This document shows, one piece after another, positions 24,158 through 32,359 of a stretch of 64,000 nt of DNA. Every line of letters starts with the position of its first letter. Position 1 is the stretch's first letter. Both the position numbers and the translations under genes were made by a program. Origin of the DNA: Planococcus sp. MB-3u-03 (GTDB taxonomy: Bacteria > Bacillota > Bacilli > Bacillales_A > Planococcaceae); assembly GCF_002833405.1 (NCBI RefSeq), contig NZ_CP025135.1:849501-913500 (forward strand). Direction: 5' to 3'. Under the pieces are notes generated by a model. It was not told the origin of the DNA. It ran no database searches and saw only the letters and a list, made by a program, of their open reading frames with translations.

Positions 24158-25264
24158 TCACTCAAGTGCTTTGTCCGTCAGGTATCCGTAGCCTTGCGCT
24201 TCCATCTCTTCGAGTGGAACGAAACGCAGTGCTGCACTGTTCATGCAATAGCGCAAACCGCCGGCATCTTCCGGCCCGTCTTCAAAGACATGCCCCAAAT
24301 GGCTGTCGCCTGTGCGGCTCCGGATTTCCGTCTGCATGCCGAACAGGGAAAGATCATCATGTTCGGTCACGACTGCGGGATCGATCGGCTTCGTAAAGCT
24401 TGGCCAGCCGGTCCCCGAATCGTATTTGTCTTTGGACGAAAAGAGCGGCTCACCGGTGACGATGTCGACATAGATACCCGGCTCGTAAAAACCATCGTAT
24501 TCATTATCGAATGCGGCCTCTGTCCCGTCTTCCTGTGTGACGCGGTATTGTTCATCCGTCAGCATCTCACGGATTTCCCCTTCATCAGGTTTCGGGTAAT
24601 CGGCCGGATCGACCAATTGCGGGACTTCCTGGTCTTCGAGGCTCGTGAAGTCGACATGGCAATAGCCATCGGGGTTTTTTTCCAAATAGTCTTGATGGTA
24701 GTTTTCGGCAAGATAATAATTCCTCAGCGGCTCGACTTCCGTGACAATCGGTTTCTCGTATTTTTGCTGCTCTTCGGCGATGGCTTTGTCGATCGTGCTT
24801 ACCGCTGCAGGATCATCGTAGAAGATAGCGGTCCGGTATTGATTGCCGCGGTCGTTGCCTTGCTGGTCGACGAGTGTCGGGTCGATGATGAGGAAATAGC
24901 GGTCAAGCAATTCTTCAAGCGATACACGTTCGGGGTCATAGCGCAAATGGACGGTTTCGGCATAGCCGGTATCGCCTGTCAGCACCTCTTCGTAAGTCGG
25001 GTCTTCGATGGTGCCCCCGGCATAGCCCGACGTCACATCGTAAACACCATAGATGCGTGCCATATAGGCTTCGACGCCCCAGAAGCAGCCGCCCGCAAAC
25101 CAAATGTCTTCCAGGTTTTCCGTATCGAATTCGAGCTCTTCGTTCGGGTTGTCGGGAAAACGGGATTCTGAAGAAGAGGCGGTGCTTGAGTCGCTGACCG
25201 CTTCACTTGAACAGCCAGCCAGCAGCAATAATAATAAGAGCACAGGCAGAAAATATCGTTTCAT
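24158..25264 (-). CDS. msrAB: Bifunctional peptide-methionine sulfoxide reductase MsrA/MsrB, lipoprotein
   Basis: 368 residues. Signal peptide with lipobox LAGC (lipidated C18) places the enzyme on the outer face of the membrane. MsrA domain (about 50-210): catalytic C60 in [10 protein letters not shown], then SGYAGG and NYHQDYL. MsrB domain (about 228-360): [20 protein letters not shown] and catalytic C340 in RYCMNSAAL; the zinc CxxC pairs of some MsrB enzymes are absent. Together they reduce both epimers of oxidised methionine in surface proteins. It follows a TlpA-like thioredoxin gene by 16 nt, its likely electron donor. Confidence 0.92.
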   Translation of the reverse strand: MKRYFLPVLLLLLLLAGCSSEAVSDSSTASSSESRFPDNPNEELEFDTENLEDIWFAGGCFWGVEAYMARIYGVYDVTSGYAGGTIEDPTYEEVLTGDTGYAETVHLRYDPERVSLEELLDRYFLIIDPTLVDQQGNDRGNQYRTAIFYDDPAAVSTIDKAIAEEQQKYEKPIVTEVEPLRNYYLAENYHQDYLEKNPDGYCHVDFTSLEDQEVPQLVDPADYPKPDEGEIREMLTDEQYRVTQEDGTEAAFDNEYDGFYEPGIYVDIVTGEPLFSSKDKYDSGTGWPSFTKPIDPAVVTEHDDLSLFGMQTEIRSRTGDSHLGHVFEDGPEDAGGLRYCMNSAALRFVPLEEMEAQGYGYLTDKALE

Positions 25265-25280
25265 CGGGGGTTCCGCCTTT

Positions 25281-25787
25281 CTAGCGAATCGAATTCATCA
25301 ATTCGAGTATCTCGTAGTTGGTCACATGGCCGGTGCGTCGTTCGGTGATCCTGCCGTCAGAGCCGATCCAGACAGAACTGGGGTAAGCTTCCATCTCGTA
25401 TTGGCCATATACTTCTCCTCCCTCATCAAGCAGGACGATGAAATCACCGTCATGGTCGATGCTTGAGAACCAGGCTTTGAATTCATTGGCATTTCGTTCG
25501 GCGTACGTTCCAGGGGAGACGACCGTCAGGACAGTGAAATCTTCTTCGCTTTCGATCAGTTCTTCCATTTCGTTCAAGCCCGAAAGGCAAATGGAGCACC
25601 AGGAAGCCCAGAAGTGGAGGTAGACTTTCTTGCCCCGGTAATCATCGAGGTGATGGACAGTGCCGTTGAGGTCAGGCAATGCAAAGTCAGGCGCTGCAGG
25701 TCCGCGGTTTTCCGATAAAGCTTCCGAACAGGAAGTGAAGGCAAGCAGAAGGGCGGCTAGTATAAGCAGCCGAAGTGGTAGTTTCAT
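25281..25787 (-). CDS. Extracytoplasmic TlpA/ResA-like thioredoxin lipoprotein
   Basis: 168 residues from ATG 25787 ([12 protein letters not shown]); an ATG three codons upstream is too close to GGAAGG. Signal peptide with lipobox FTSC (lipidated C20). The thioredoxin domain has active-site WASWCSIC (C64, C67), cis-Pro region EAYPSSVWI, and the TlpA-type opening [20 protein letters not shown]. It probably supplies electrons to the MsrAB enzyme encoded immediately downstream. No CcdA-type membrane partner is seen nearby. Confidence 0.88.
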   Translation of the reverse strand: MKLPLRLLILAALLLAFTSCSEALSENRGPAAPDFALPDLNGTVHHLDDYRGKKVYLHFWASWCSICLSGLNEMEELIESEEDFTVLTVVSPGTYAERNANEFKAWFSSIDHDGDFIVLLDEGGEVYGQYEMEAYPSSVWIGSDGRITERRTGHVTNYEILELMNSIR

Positions 25788-25965
25788 GGTGATCATCCTT
25801 CCAGGTGGGGGCTCAGCAAGGGTTTGGCGTTTTCTTGCTTGACTTGCTATCTATTTGAGCTATTCCCCAATCAAGGGCCCTTGAACCCTGGAACTGCAAG
25901 GATTTGGCATACTTATCGGCAAAGCCGGGTAAACTGAGTGTAAGTAAAAATATAGGGGCGGTTGG

Positions 25966-26700
25966 ATGGATAAGGAAACGAAATTATCAGGGTTTGCTTT
26001 TATTGTGCTTCTATTCGGGCTTGGGCTTGCAGCTTTATTCATTGTCTTGTTCGCGGAACTGGCTGATGAAATGCTCGATCAGGAATTGGCGGTATTCGAT
26101 GCGGTCACCATCCGATTGCTCGAAGCGATCGGGAGCAGCTGGATGGATACGGCAATGTTCATCATTACAGAACTCGGGTCAGTGTGGTTTCTTGTATTAT
26201 TGTCGATTGGCGTCTTATGGATATTGGGAGTCAGGATGCGCGACAAATGGGGCGTCTTGTTCTATTTGGTGGCGGTTGGCGGCGGCTCGCTGTTAACGGT
26301 TTTGTTGAAGCATTTCTTCAGCAGGGAGCGGCCGAGCATCAATGAAACAATCGATGCGGTCGGCTATAGTTTCCCGAGCGGCCATTCGATGGGGTCACTA
26401 ATCTTCTATGGTTTCCTCATTTACCTGGTTATCCGGACGCGGCAGAAACCGTGGCTGCAATGGGTATCCGTTTTCGGGCTCGGTGTGCTGATCGTGCTGA
26501 TCGGCATCAGCCGGATCTATCTGGGCGCGCATTTTCCAAGCGATGTCTTGGCAGGCTATATCGCCGGTACCATCTGGCTTGTGCTGAGCCTGGTGGCGCT
26601 TGAATGGATCCAATGGCAGCAGCGAAGCCCGGTGCCGGCTGTCACAGCTTTGCGGAAAGTATTGGCACCGCTTTACCGGGCCGTCATCGATAAATTATAA
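25966..26700 (+). CDS. PAP2-family membrane phosphatase
   Basis: 244 residues with six hydrophobic segments. The three PAP2 signature motifs are present: KHFFSRERPS (about 114-123), SFPSGHSM (about 134-141) and SRIYLGAHFPSDVLAG (about 185-200), giving the catalytic His and Arg residues on the outer face. Such enzymes dephosphorylate phosphatidic acid, phosphatidylglycerol phosphate or undecaprenyl pyrophosphate. Which one cannot be told here. GGGGCGG precedes the ATG. Single-gene unit. Confidence 0.88.
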   Translation: MDKETKLSGFAFIVLLFGLGLAALFIVLFAELADEMLDQELAVFDAVTIRLLEAIGSSWMDTAMFIITELGSVWFLVLLSIGVLWILGVRMRDKWGVLFYLVAVGGGSLLTVLLKHFFSRERPSINETIDAVGYSFPSGHSMGSLIFYGFLIYLVIRTRQKPWLQWVSVFGLGVLIVLIGISRIYLGAHFPSDVLAGYIAGTIWLVLSLVALEWIQWQQRSPVPAVTALRKVLAPLYRAVIDKL

Positions 26701-26707
26701 GTACCAA

Positions 26708-26738
26708 GCTGCCGGTTTTGCCGGCGGCTTTTTTTAAG
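26708..26738 (+). terminator. Terminator of the PAP2 gene
   Basis: AGC..CCGG-TTTTG-CCGG..GCT followed by seven T. Confidence 0.75.
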
Positions 26739-26739
26739 A

Positions 26740-26797
26740 TTGAGACAGCCGGGACACTGGGGGAGTTTCCATCCCCTAGGGGACGCGCTTGTCTCAA
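26740..26797. repeat. Intergenic imperfect palindrome
   Basis: TTGAGACA (26740-26747) pairs with TGTCTCAA (26790-26797); inside, GGGGGAG/CATCCCC-type pairing. It may be a short relic of the GC-rich repeats seen at 18955 and 45157. Confidence 0.4.
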
Positions 26798-26993
26798 ACG
26801 AGGGCAGTTGAATTGAACCTGAATGCAGGATCCCGATCAGTTAGGTTGTCCTGGTCGGATTGATGGTGTTCCTTAATGCCATCTTAGTTTTATTCGTTAG
26901 CCGGCGCAACTAAAAATAACTGAAAAATCAAACAATTATGTGGCGTTTTTCTTTATAAGGGCGTATGATCGAAGAAAAGGAGGTGCCCTTGAG

Positions 26994-27092
26994 ATGACCG
27001 ATATTGTTGGGCTCTTGCCCATGCTCATTTTCGGCGGGATAGCTGTTGTCATCATCGGGATGGTATTCTCATTCAAAAATTGGACACATTAA
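26994..27092 (+). CDS. 32-residue single-pass membrane peptide
   Basis: AAAGGAGG at 26976-26985 precedes ATG 26994. The product is one helix, MTDIVGLLPMLIFGGIAVVI, continuing IGMVFSF and ending KNWTH. It has its own terminator 26 nt after the stop. Size, hydrophobicity and clean signals suggest a real small membrane protein, possibly a modulator of a larger membrane complex. No family recognised. Confidence 0.6.
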   Translation: MTDIVGLLPMLIFGGIAVVIIGMVFSFKNWTH

Positions 27093-27117
27093 CGGGGAAT
27101 ATGGAAGCGGTTCTTGG

Positions 27118-27155
27118 AAAATCCTGCACAGGATAGACGGGTGCGGGATTTTTTA
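27118..27155 (+). terminator. Terminator of the 32-residue gene
   Basis: AAATCCTGCAC pairs with GTGCGGGATTT across 11 nt, then TTTT. Confidence 0.8.
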
Positions 27156-27231
27156 GTGCTCGAAAAGGGATTTTCGCATCTTTGCCGAGTGAAAAACAAG
27201 GAAAGAATCAAAGAGGCAAGGCGGGGATTGG

Positions 27232-27594
27232 ATGGATGAATTGAATTCTGGAGCTTTGATCATCGGTGGTGTGGCATTGCTATTGGTGTTCCTCGGGTTT
27301 TATATGCTGCAGGGAAAAGGCGCATTTTTGATCGCTGGCTATAACACGATGCCTAAAGAAGAAAAGTCGATATACGACGGTCCCGCCATGGCCCGTTTTG
27401 TCGGGAAACTCCTATTCGCCTTGGCATTCAGCATGCTGTTCTGGCTTGCTGGCATGCTGCTTGAGAAAAATTGGATGTTCTATATCGGTGTGGCCTTGTT
27501 TCTGGGGTTTACCGGAGGGGCTTTGATTTATATGAATACAGGCGGGCGATTTTTGAAACAGCCGCCTGCCAGCGAGCATGAAAAAAACAAGTAA
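27232..27594 (+). CDS. DUF3784-type membrane protein
   Basis: 120 residues with three membrane segments: about 7-26, 58-77 and 82-102. The signature GKGAFLIAGYNTMPKEEKSI then YDGPAMARFVG (about 29-60) is the DUF3784 pattern. The C-terminal tail is short and charged. Function unknown. The stop codon lies inside the terminator stem that also serves the convergent STAS-protein gene. Confidence 0.8.
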   Translation: MDELNSGALIIGGVALLLVFLGFYMLQGKGAFLIAGYNTMPKEEKSIYDGPAMARFVGKLLFALAFSMLFWLAGMLLEKNWMFYIGVALFLGFTGGALIYMNTGGRFLKQPPASEHEKNK

Positions 27595-27627
27595 GGCGAG
27601 GAGAGGCATCGCCTTACTTGTTTTTTT
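27586..27627. terminator. Bidirectional terminator overlapping both gene ends
   Basis: AACAAGTAAGGCGA pairs perfectly with TCGCCTTACTTGTT across GGAGAGGCA, flanked by A7 and T7. Confidence 0.9.
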
Positions 27628-28636
27628 GGCTGATGGAGCGCCCGCTGCGCCCAAGCGCGTAGTAGATGCCGTGTTGCAGGCTTTGCAATGCTTCGAATTT
27701 CGACAGGTCCTGCATCGTCCGCGTAATGATCATGGCAAGCTCGGGCGAGACACCGACCAGAATGGTCTCTGTGCCGAGCAAGCGCGCGGCTGCGGCCAAT
27801 TTATCGATCAGTTGCGCGGTATGCTCTGAAATATGGCGGTTCAATCCTGTCAGGTCGAGAAGCAAAAATTCCGCTTTATGTCTGGGCAGTTCGGTTAATG
27901 TATTGTTGATCAAGTCTTCTGTGCGGTCTTCGTCATAGCTTCCGATCATCGGCACGACGATAATTCCTTCAAGCACCGGGATGACGGGGGAAGAAAGTTC
28001 GCGCACCAGTTTCTGGAGCATTTGGGTCTTTTCATCGACCATCTCCTCAAGCTGGCGGATCTGCTTGTCTTCCTGGCGTCTCGCAAGTTCCCGGATGTTT
28101 TGCTGTACAGTAACGTCCGACGGATAATATTCCACAATGCTGTAAGGCTGTTCGTCATTTTGATAGCGAATGGTCCGGTACCAGAAATTCTGGCCGAACA
28201 ATCCCGTCAAGACGCCTGCGTAATGGGATGGGACGAAAATCCCTTTGGTGCCTTTATGGTTCAATTGGTTCATCTTGAATTCCCAATCATCCTGTATATG
28301 CATCGTGAACGTGTATTGCTCGATGTCCATCTCGACGATCTCCACTTTGCCCCAGCCGGCCGGGGCATAGGTATTGGAGATCCACTCGACGACATTGCTG
28401 GCATCGATATTCTTCAATTCCCGGAAGCCCTCTCCGACGACGATGCCTTGCCTGAACCCTGTCGTCTCAAGCACCAGGTCGGTGGCTTCGGCGCCGGTGA
28501 TTTCCCGGATCGTGTCGAAAAAGGTTTCCATGGCGGAAGTCCAGAAAAAGACGACATCGCCCCCATCGAAGAGCACTTCCCCGGTTTCCAGATCCCATTT
28601 CAACTCGGCTGCGCCGACTGTGATTTCTTTTTTCAT
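27614..28636 (-). CDS. RsbR-like STAS-domain protein with N-terminal sensor
   Basis: 340 residues; GGAGG lies 8 nt before the ATG. About 1-175 is a sensor-like domain resembling the V4R type (AGVLTGLFGQNFWYRTIRYQ). A helical linker (about 180-214) is followed by a STAS domain (215-335): SSPVIPVLEGIIVVPMIGSY, DLTGLNRHIS, LLGTETILVGVSPELA. This is the layout of RsbT co-antagonists in the sigma-B stressosome. By alignment to RsbRA from memory, the usual phosphorylated Thr of DISGVxxVDT is replaced by Glu271 (HISEHT). Probably tunes sigma-B-type stress signalling; no Rsb partners adjacent. Confidence 0.8.
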   Translation of the reverse strand: MKKEITVGAAELKWDLETGEVLFDGGDVVFFWTSAMETFFDTIREITGAEATDLVLETTGFRQGIVVGEGFRELKNIDASNVVEWISNTYAPAGWGKVEIVEMDIEQYTFTMHIQDDWEFKMNQLNHKGTKGIFVPSHYAGVLTGLFGQNFWYRTIRYQNDEQPYSIVEYYPSDVTVQQNIRELARRQEDKQIRQLEEMVDEKTQMLQKLVRELSSPVIPVLEGIIVVPMIGSYDEDRTEDLINNTLTELPRHKAEFLLLDLTGLNRHISEHTAQLIDKLAAAARLLGTETILVGVSPELAMIITRTMQDLSKFEALQSLQHGIYYALGRSGRSISQKNK

Positions 28637-28752
28637 GGTTGTATCCTCCGCTTCATTCTATATAGGCAGTGCCAGTTGATGGCAGTTGTTTCAGTATTCC
28701 CTGAGTACATGGAAATTATGCATCGAACTGGAAGAGCCTTGCATTGAAAAAT

Positions 28753-28789
28753 AAAAAAAGCCGGGAATTGTTATTTCCGGGCTTTTTTA
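28753..28789 (-). terminator. Terminator of the MEDS gene
   Basis: On the minus strand AAAAAAGCCCGGAAATAACAATTCCCGGCTTTTTTT; it contains the stop codon. Confidence 0.85.
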
Positions 28790-29352
28790 TCGCCATAAAA
28801 AGATATTGCAGAAATGCTCTGGTCTTTCATCAAGTAGCCATGGCAATGCATCAGCCGCTCGCGCAAGCTCTCCGAAACCCGGTGCGCATCGTATGCACAG
28901 ATGGAGATGACTTTCCGTTGGGTGGCGGAGCGGTCAATTTCCGTTTCATATTCGATGATTTCCTGGCTGATGTCTTCCTGGCTGCCCCATTCGATATGGC
29001 CCCATGTCCGGCACTGCCGGCCATCGGCAGTGAAAGACCCGACAACGCTTTCGAAGTATTCCAGAATGGCCGTGGGATGGAAGTTCCCTTTGCGCCAATA
29101 GAAATCGAAGTTATTGACGTAGTGGATTAATTCCAATTCCTCAGCAGACAACACTTGCTGGAGCTTTTTCTGGATCTGGGGATAGACCCGGGGGTTCTCG
29201 ACGAACAGGACACAGTCGCCATTCTGGACGCCATCCAGGACATAAGACACGGCATTTTCTATATAAGGATCTGTTTGTTCGGTCAGGTAAAAGATATGCG
29301 CATAATCGGTATGGCGCAAGGTTTCTGTAAAGTCGCTCATTTTTTGGTTCAT
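28771..29352 (-). CDS. MEDS-domain sensor protein (DcmR-like)
   Basis: 193 residues from ATG 29352 (MNQKMSDFTET), 6 nt after GGAGGG; an upstream ATG lies before the ribosome site. The domain has HIFYLTEQTDPYIENAVSYV, VLDGVQNGDCVLFVENPRVY, HYVNNFDFYW and SICAYDAHRVSESL, the pattern of the methanogen/methylotroph DcmR sensory (MEDS) domain. In other bacteria it joins to STAS, kinase or HTH parts and is thought to sense small molecules. It lies just upstream of the STAS protein on the same strand, separated by a terminator. Confidence 0.75.
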   Translation of the reverse strand: MNQKMSDFTETLRHTDYAHIFYLTEQTDPYIENAVSYVLDGVQNGDCVLFVENPRVYPQIQKKLQQVLSAEELELIHYVNNFDFYWRKGNFHPTAILEYFESVVGSFTADGRQCRTWGHIEWGSQEDISQEIIEYETEIDRSATQRKVISICAYDAHRVSESLRERLMHCHGYLMKDQSISAISFYGDKKARK

Positions 29353-29568
29353 TTTATTCCCTCCATGTAACACGTTTTCCAATTAGTGATAAGATTTGTC
29401 TTCAGCCTGGAATAGGATGGCTGGAAGTGAAAAAAATGACAGCACTTGTGTACCTCTTGCTAGTATATACTACAAGGTGCATTCACGTCGCTTCTAAGCC
29501 GTCCGCCCTTGTGCATGTTTGAATGCCGTGCAGTTAAGGGAATGACTGCAGGCAAGGGAGGCGTATAC

Positions 29569-30369
29569 ATGGGCATTTTCGATAAACAAGCATTAGCTGA
29601 AAAACATCTATTGATCACGGGCGCAACAGGCGGCATCGGCTGGGAAACGGCCAAGGCAGTTGCACAGATGGGGGCGAAACTGACGGTTACGGGGCGTGAT
29701 GCGGATAAACTGAAGCAATTGGAAAAAGAATTGAAGGGCATGATGGATGGCAGGCGGCTGCATGTCCACGCGGCGGATCTGACGGATCCCGGCGACCGAA
29801 AACAGCTGGTCGAAACCGCTGAAGCGAAGCTCGGGTTTATTGGCGGCTTGGTCAATTCAGCCGGAGCGGCTGGCGGAAAGCAAGTGGAAGAACTGGACCA
29901 GGAATTTCTGGAGCATCTGATGAACATCAATTACACATCCACTTTTTTGCTGACGCAACTGGTGTACCGGCGCATGATGGAAGAAGGCCGAGGGGACATC
30001 GTCAATCTCGCTTCTCTTTCGGGGCTTCGCGGCACGGCCGGAAACACGGCTTATGCGGCAAGCAAATTCGCGGTGGTCGGTTGGACGCAATCCATGGCCT
30101 TGGAGGCGATTGAGCATGGCATCCGCGTCAATGCAGTATGCCCGGGATATGTCGATACGGAAATGGCGAGGGCCAGCATCCAGAGAAAAGCGGAGCGCAA
30201 AGGGATTCCATTTGCGCAGGCGATGGAAGAAGCGGAGGCAGGGATCCCCTCGCACCGGCTGTCAACTCCTCAGGAAGTCGCCCGAACGATTGCATTCCTG
30301 CTAACAGATGCCGCACCGAATATCGTCGGGGAATCGGTGAAGATTTCCGGCGGCAGCGTCATGAGATGA
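29569..30369 (+). CDS. Short-chain dehydrogenase/reductase
   Basis: 266 residues from ATG 29569 (MGIFDKQALAEKHLLITGAT), 7 nt after AAGGGAGG. TGATGGIG near residues 16-23, the basic TVTGRD (NADP type), VNSAG in place of NNAG, NLASL and YAASK. AVCPGYVDTEMA and ISGGSVMR complete the SDR fold. Substrate unknown. It is isolated, with a promoter region of about 200 nt and a strong terminator. Confidence 0.82.
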   Translation: MGIFDKQALAEKHLLITGATGGIGWETAKAVAQMGAKLTVTGRDADKLKQLEKELKGMMDGRRLHVHAADLTDPGDRKQLVETAEAKLGFIGGLVNSAGAAGGKQVEELDQEFLEHLMNINYTSTFLLTQLVYRRMMEEGRGDIVNLASLSGLRGTAGNTAYAASKFAVVGWTQSMALEAIEHGIRVNAVCPGYVDTEMARASIQRKAERKGIPFAQAMEEAEAGIPSHRLSTPQEVARTIAFLLTDAAPNIVGESVKISGGSVMR

Positions 30370-30408
30370 AAAAAGCTGGGCTCAGATTTCTGAGCCCAGC
30401 TTTTTCAT
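30370..30408. terminator. Bidirectional terminator
   Basis: AAAAAGCTGGGCTCAG-ATTT-CTGAGCCCAGCTTTTT, perfect. Confidence 0.92.
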
Positions 30409-32219
30409 TGTTCGATATAGTCCAGGGCATTGTCTTCGATCACGGTATCCGAAATACGCAATTGATCGAGCGCATCGCCGATATAAGGCTCACAATCCGC
30501 GCTATCGATTTTTTCACCGCTTTCGATCGAATAGCATTCACCAGAACCGGGGGGCGAGGTCAGGTCCGGCTTGAAGTACACATCGCCTTTCCGGAACGAG
30601 CCGTCGCGGAAAACGACGGGCTTTTCGGTGCCCGACAGCAAGGAATTGCCGAGCATGAAACCTTGGTCGATGCCTGCAAGCTCCAGGATGGTCGGCGCCA
30701 AATCGATTTGTCCGCCGGCGGTCTCGACCGTTTCGCCTTCCGGCAGGTTTGGCGGCTTGATCCATAGCGGGACAGTCCGGAACAATTCAAACTGCTCCGT
30801 CGCTCCGTTGGCGTCTAGCTTATTTGCCATCTCGCGGCCTTTTTCAGTCAATCCGCTGTCGTGGTCGCCATAGAAAATGACGAGCGAATCGTCCCACATG
30901 CCCTGCTGTTTCAATTCGTCGACGAGCACCTCGACTGCGCCATCGACATAATGGATGGTGTGGTAATAATTCCGGACCAATTCGTCTTCATAGCCCGGCA
31001 AGGCCAATTGTTTTTTGTCTTCTGGAATCTTAAAGGGGATATGGCTGCTCAAGGCAATCATGAACGCATAATACGGTTCTTCCAGCTTTTGGATGTGCTC
31101 GATCGATGTCCGGAAGAAATCCTCATCATTGATCGCCATGCCGATCTTTTCCGTATCGGGGTAATCCTTTTCGCTGAAGAAGCGGGAAAAGCCGATATTC
31201 CCATAGACAGTATTGCGGTTCCAGAAGCTCGCTTCATAGGCATGCATGGCAGCTGTATCATAGCCGCTTTTCCGCAAAGCTTCCGGAAGCGGCGCGAATG
31301 TGCTGTCTGGGAACCGCGTATAGACAGAACCAGTGCGCAATGGATGCAGCGAGGTGTTGATGACGAATTCCGCGTCCGATGTGCGCCCTTCATGGGTCTG
31401 GTGATGGAAGGAAGGGAAGTACAGCATCTCTTCCTCAAGTTCATTCAAATAAGGCGTGACTTCTTCGCCGCCGATCTCCTGGCCGATGACAGAGCTCTGC
31501 AGGGATTCCAACTGAACGAGAATAATATTCGGCTGCTCGCCGTTGTTTTCAGTGTTGATTTCTGCGGCAGCTTCTTGGAGCAGGGCTTTGTCCCGATCGG
31601 ATGGTTCGGGCTCACGGAAAATGGAAACGACGCCTTTTCCGAAATCATAGCCATGGTAGCCCCAAAATCCCAGCTCATAGTATTCACGCATATTGCTGGT
31701 GGCATCTCCTGTCAGCCAGCGTTCGCCTTTTGCAATGCTCGTGAGAAGCGGGGCGGCAAATATTAGCAGCCCGATTGCAGCGATCGCCGCTGCCAGTTTG
31801 CCGTTCTTGGTCTGCCTTGGTGCTATGCTGCGCTTTTTCAAGGCGAAAATGAAAGCGAGGAACAGCAGGAAGTCAGCAAAAAAGAAAAAGTCCGTCCAGC
31901 GGATCAAACTCAAAAAACCGCCGCCTACGTCATTCATTTGCGTCATCGAGGGAATCAATTGAACGGATAATAGATCCCCGAAATAGCGGTAATACCAGAC
32001 GTCCGAAATCAGCAGGATGCTGTGCAGCGCCAAAAGCGACAGTAAAATCCAGCGCCGCTTGCGGGCATCAATGAGCAAAGTCCAGCTTGAAAGAATCAAT
32101 GCGCTCGAGAAGCTGATCAGGAAAAAGCCGAAGCTGAACGGGGTATCGGTGTATAAGCTGAAGAGAAATAATTTAAATGCGGAAAAGGCCAAATAGACCC
32201 AGTAATCGATTGTTTTCAT
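30405..32219 (-). CDS. ltaS: Lipoteichoic acid synthase (LtaS-type)
   Basis: 604 residues from ATG 32219 (MKTIDYWVYLAF), 6 nt after AAAGGAG. Five membrane helices occupy about 1-160. The extracellular sulfatase-fold domain follows: E238 in LVQLESLQ, nucleophile T280 in HEGRTSDAEF, H393 in LSSHIPF, and D452/H453 in YGDHDSGL, all the manganese and catalytic residues known for LtaS. It polymerises glycerol phosphate from phosphatidylglycerol into lipoteichoic acid at the outer membrane face. Bacillales often have several paralogues, so a primase or stress-specific role is possible. Confidence 0.88.
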   Translation of the reverse strand: MKTIDYWVYLAFSAFKLFLFSLYTDTPFSFGFFLISFSSALILSSWTLLIDARKRRWILLSLLALHSILLISDVWYYRYFGDLLSVQLIPSMTQMNDVGGGFLSLIRWTDFFFFADFLLFLAFIFALKKRSIAPRQTKNGKLAAAIAAIGLLIFAAPLLTSIAKGERWLTGDATSNMREYYELGFWGYHGYDFGKGVVSIFREPEPSDRDKALLQEAAAEINTENNGEQPNIILVQLESLQSSVIGQEIGGEEVTPYLNELEEEMLYFPSFHHQTHEGRTSDAEFVINTSLHPLRTGSVYTRFPDSTFAPLPEALRKSGYDTAAMHAYEASFWNRNTVYGNIGFSRFFSEKDYPDTEKIGMAINDEDFFRTSIEHIQKLEEPYYAFMIALSSHIPFKIPEDKKQLALPGYEDELVRNYYHTIHYVDGAVEVLVDELKQQGMWDDSLVIFYGDHDSGLTEKGREMANKLDANGATEQFELFRTVPLWIKPPNLPEGETVETAGGQIDLAPTILELAGIDQGFMLGNSLLSGTEKPVVFRDGSFRKGDVYFKPDLTSPPGSGECYSIESGEKIDSADCEPYIGDALDQLRISDTVIEDNALDYIEQ

Positions 32220-32302
32220 GGTCGTTCTCCTTTTCTGGCGGTGAGGACCTTTCCTATTCACTACCTGTAAACAGCCCTTCGGAAACATCGGCGGGAAAAA
32301 AG

Positions 32303-32354
32303 ACAAAAGAGGCTGCCCCAAGAGCCCTGTTTCATGAGCTCTTGGAACAGCCTC
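32303..32354 (-). terminator. Terminator of the glutamate dehydrogenase gene
   Basis: On the minus strand AAGAGGCTG.TCCAAGAGC... pairs with CTCTTGGGGCAGCCTCTT, then TTGTCTTTTTT. Confidence 0.85.
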
Positions 32355-32359
32355 TTCTC

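Noticed and set aside
24194..25171. 325-codon plus-strand open frame opposite msrAB
   Set aside because: The msrAB frame carries all catalytic motifs; the antisense frame shows no domain or ribosome site.
30861..31766. 301-codon plus-strand open frame opposite ltaS
   Set aside because: Shadow of a gene with intact LtaS catalytic residues.
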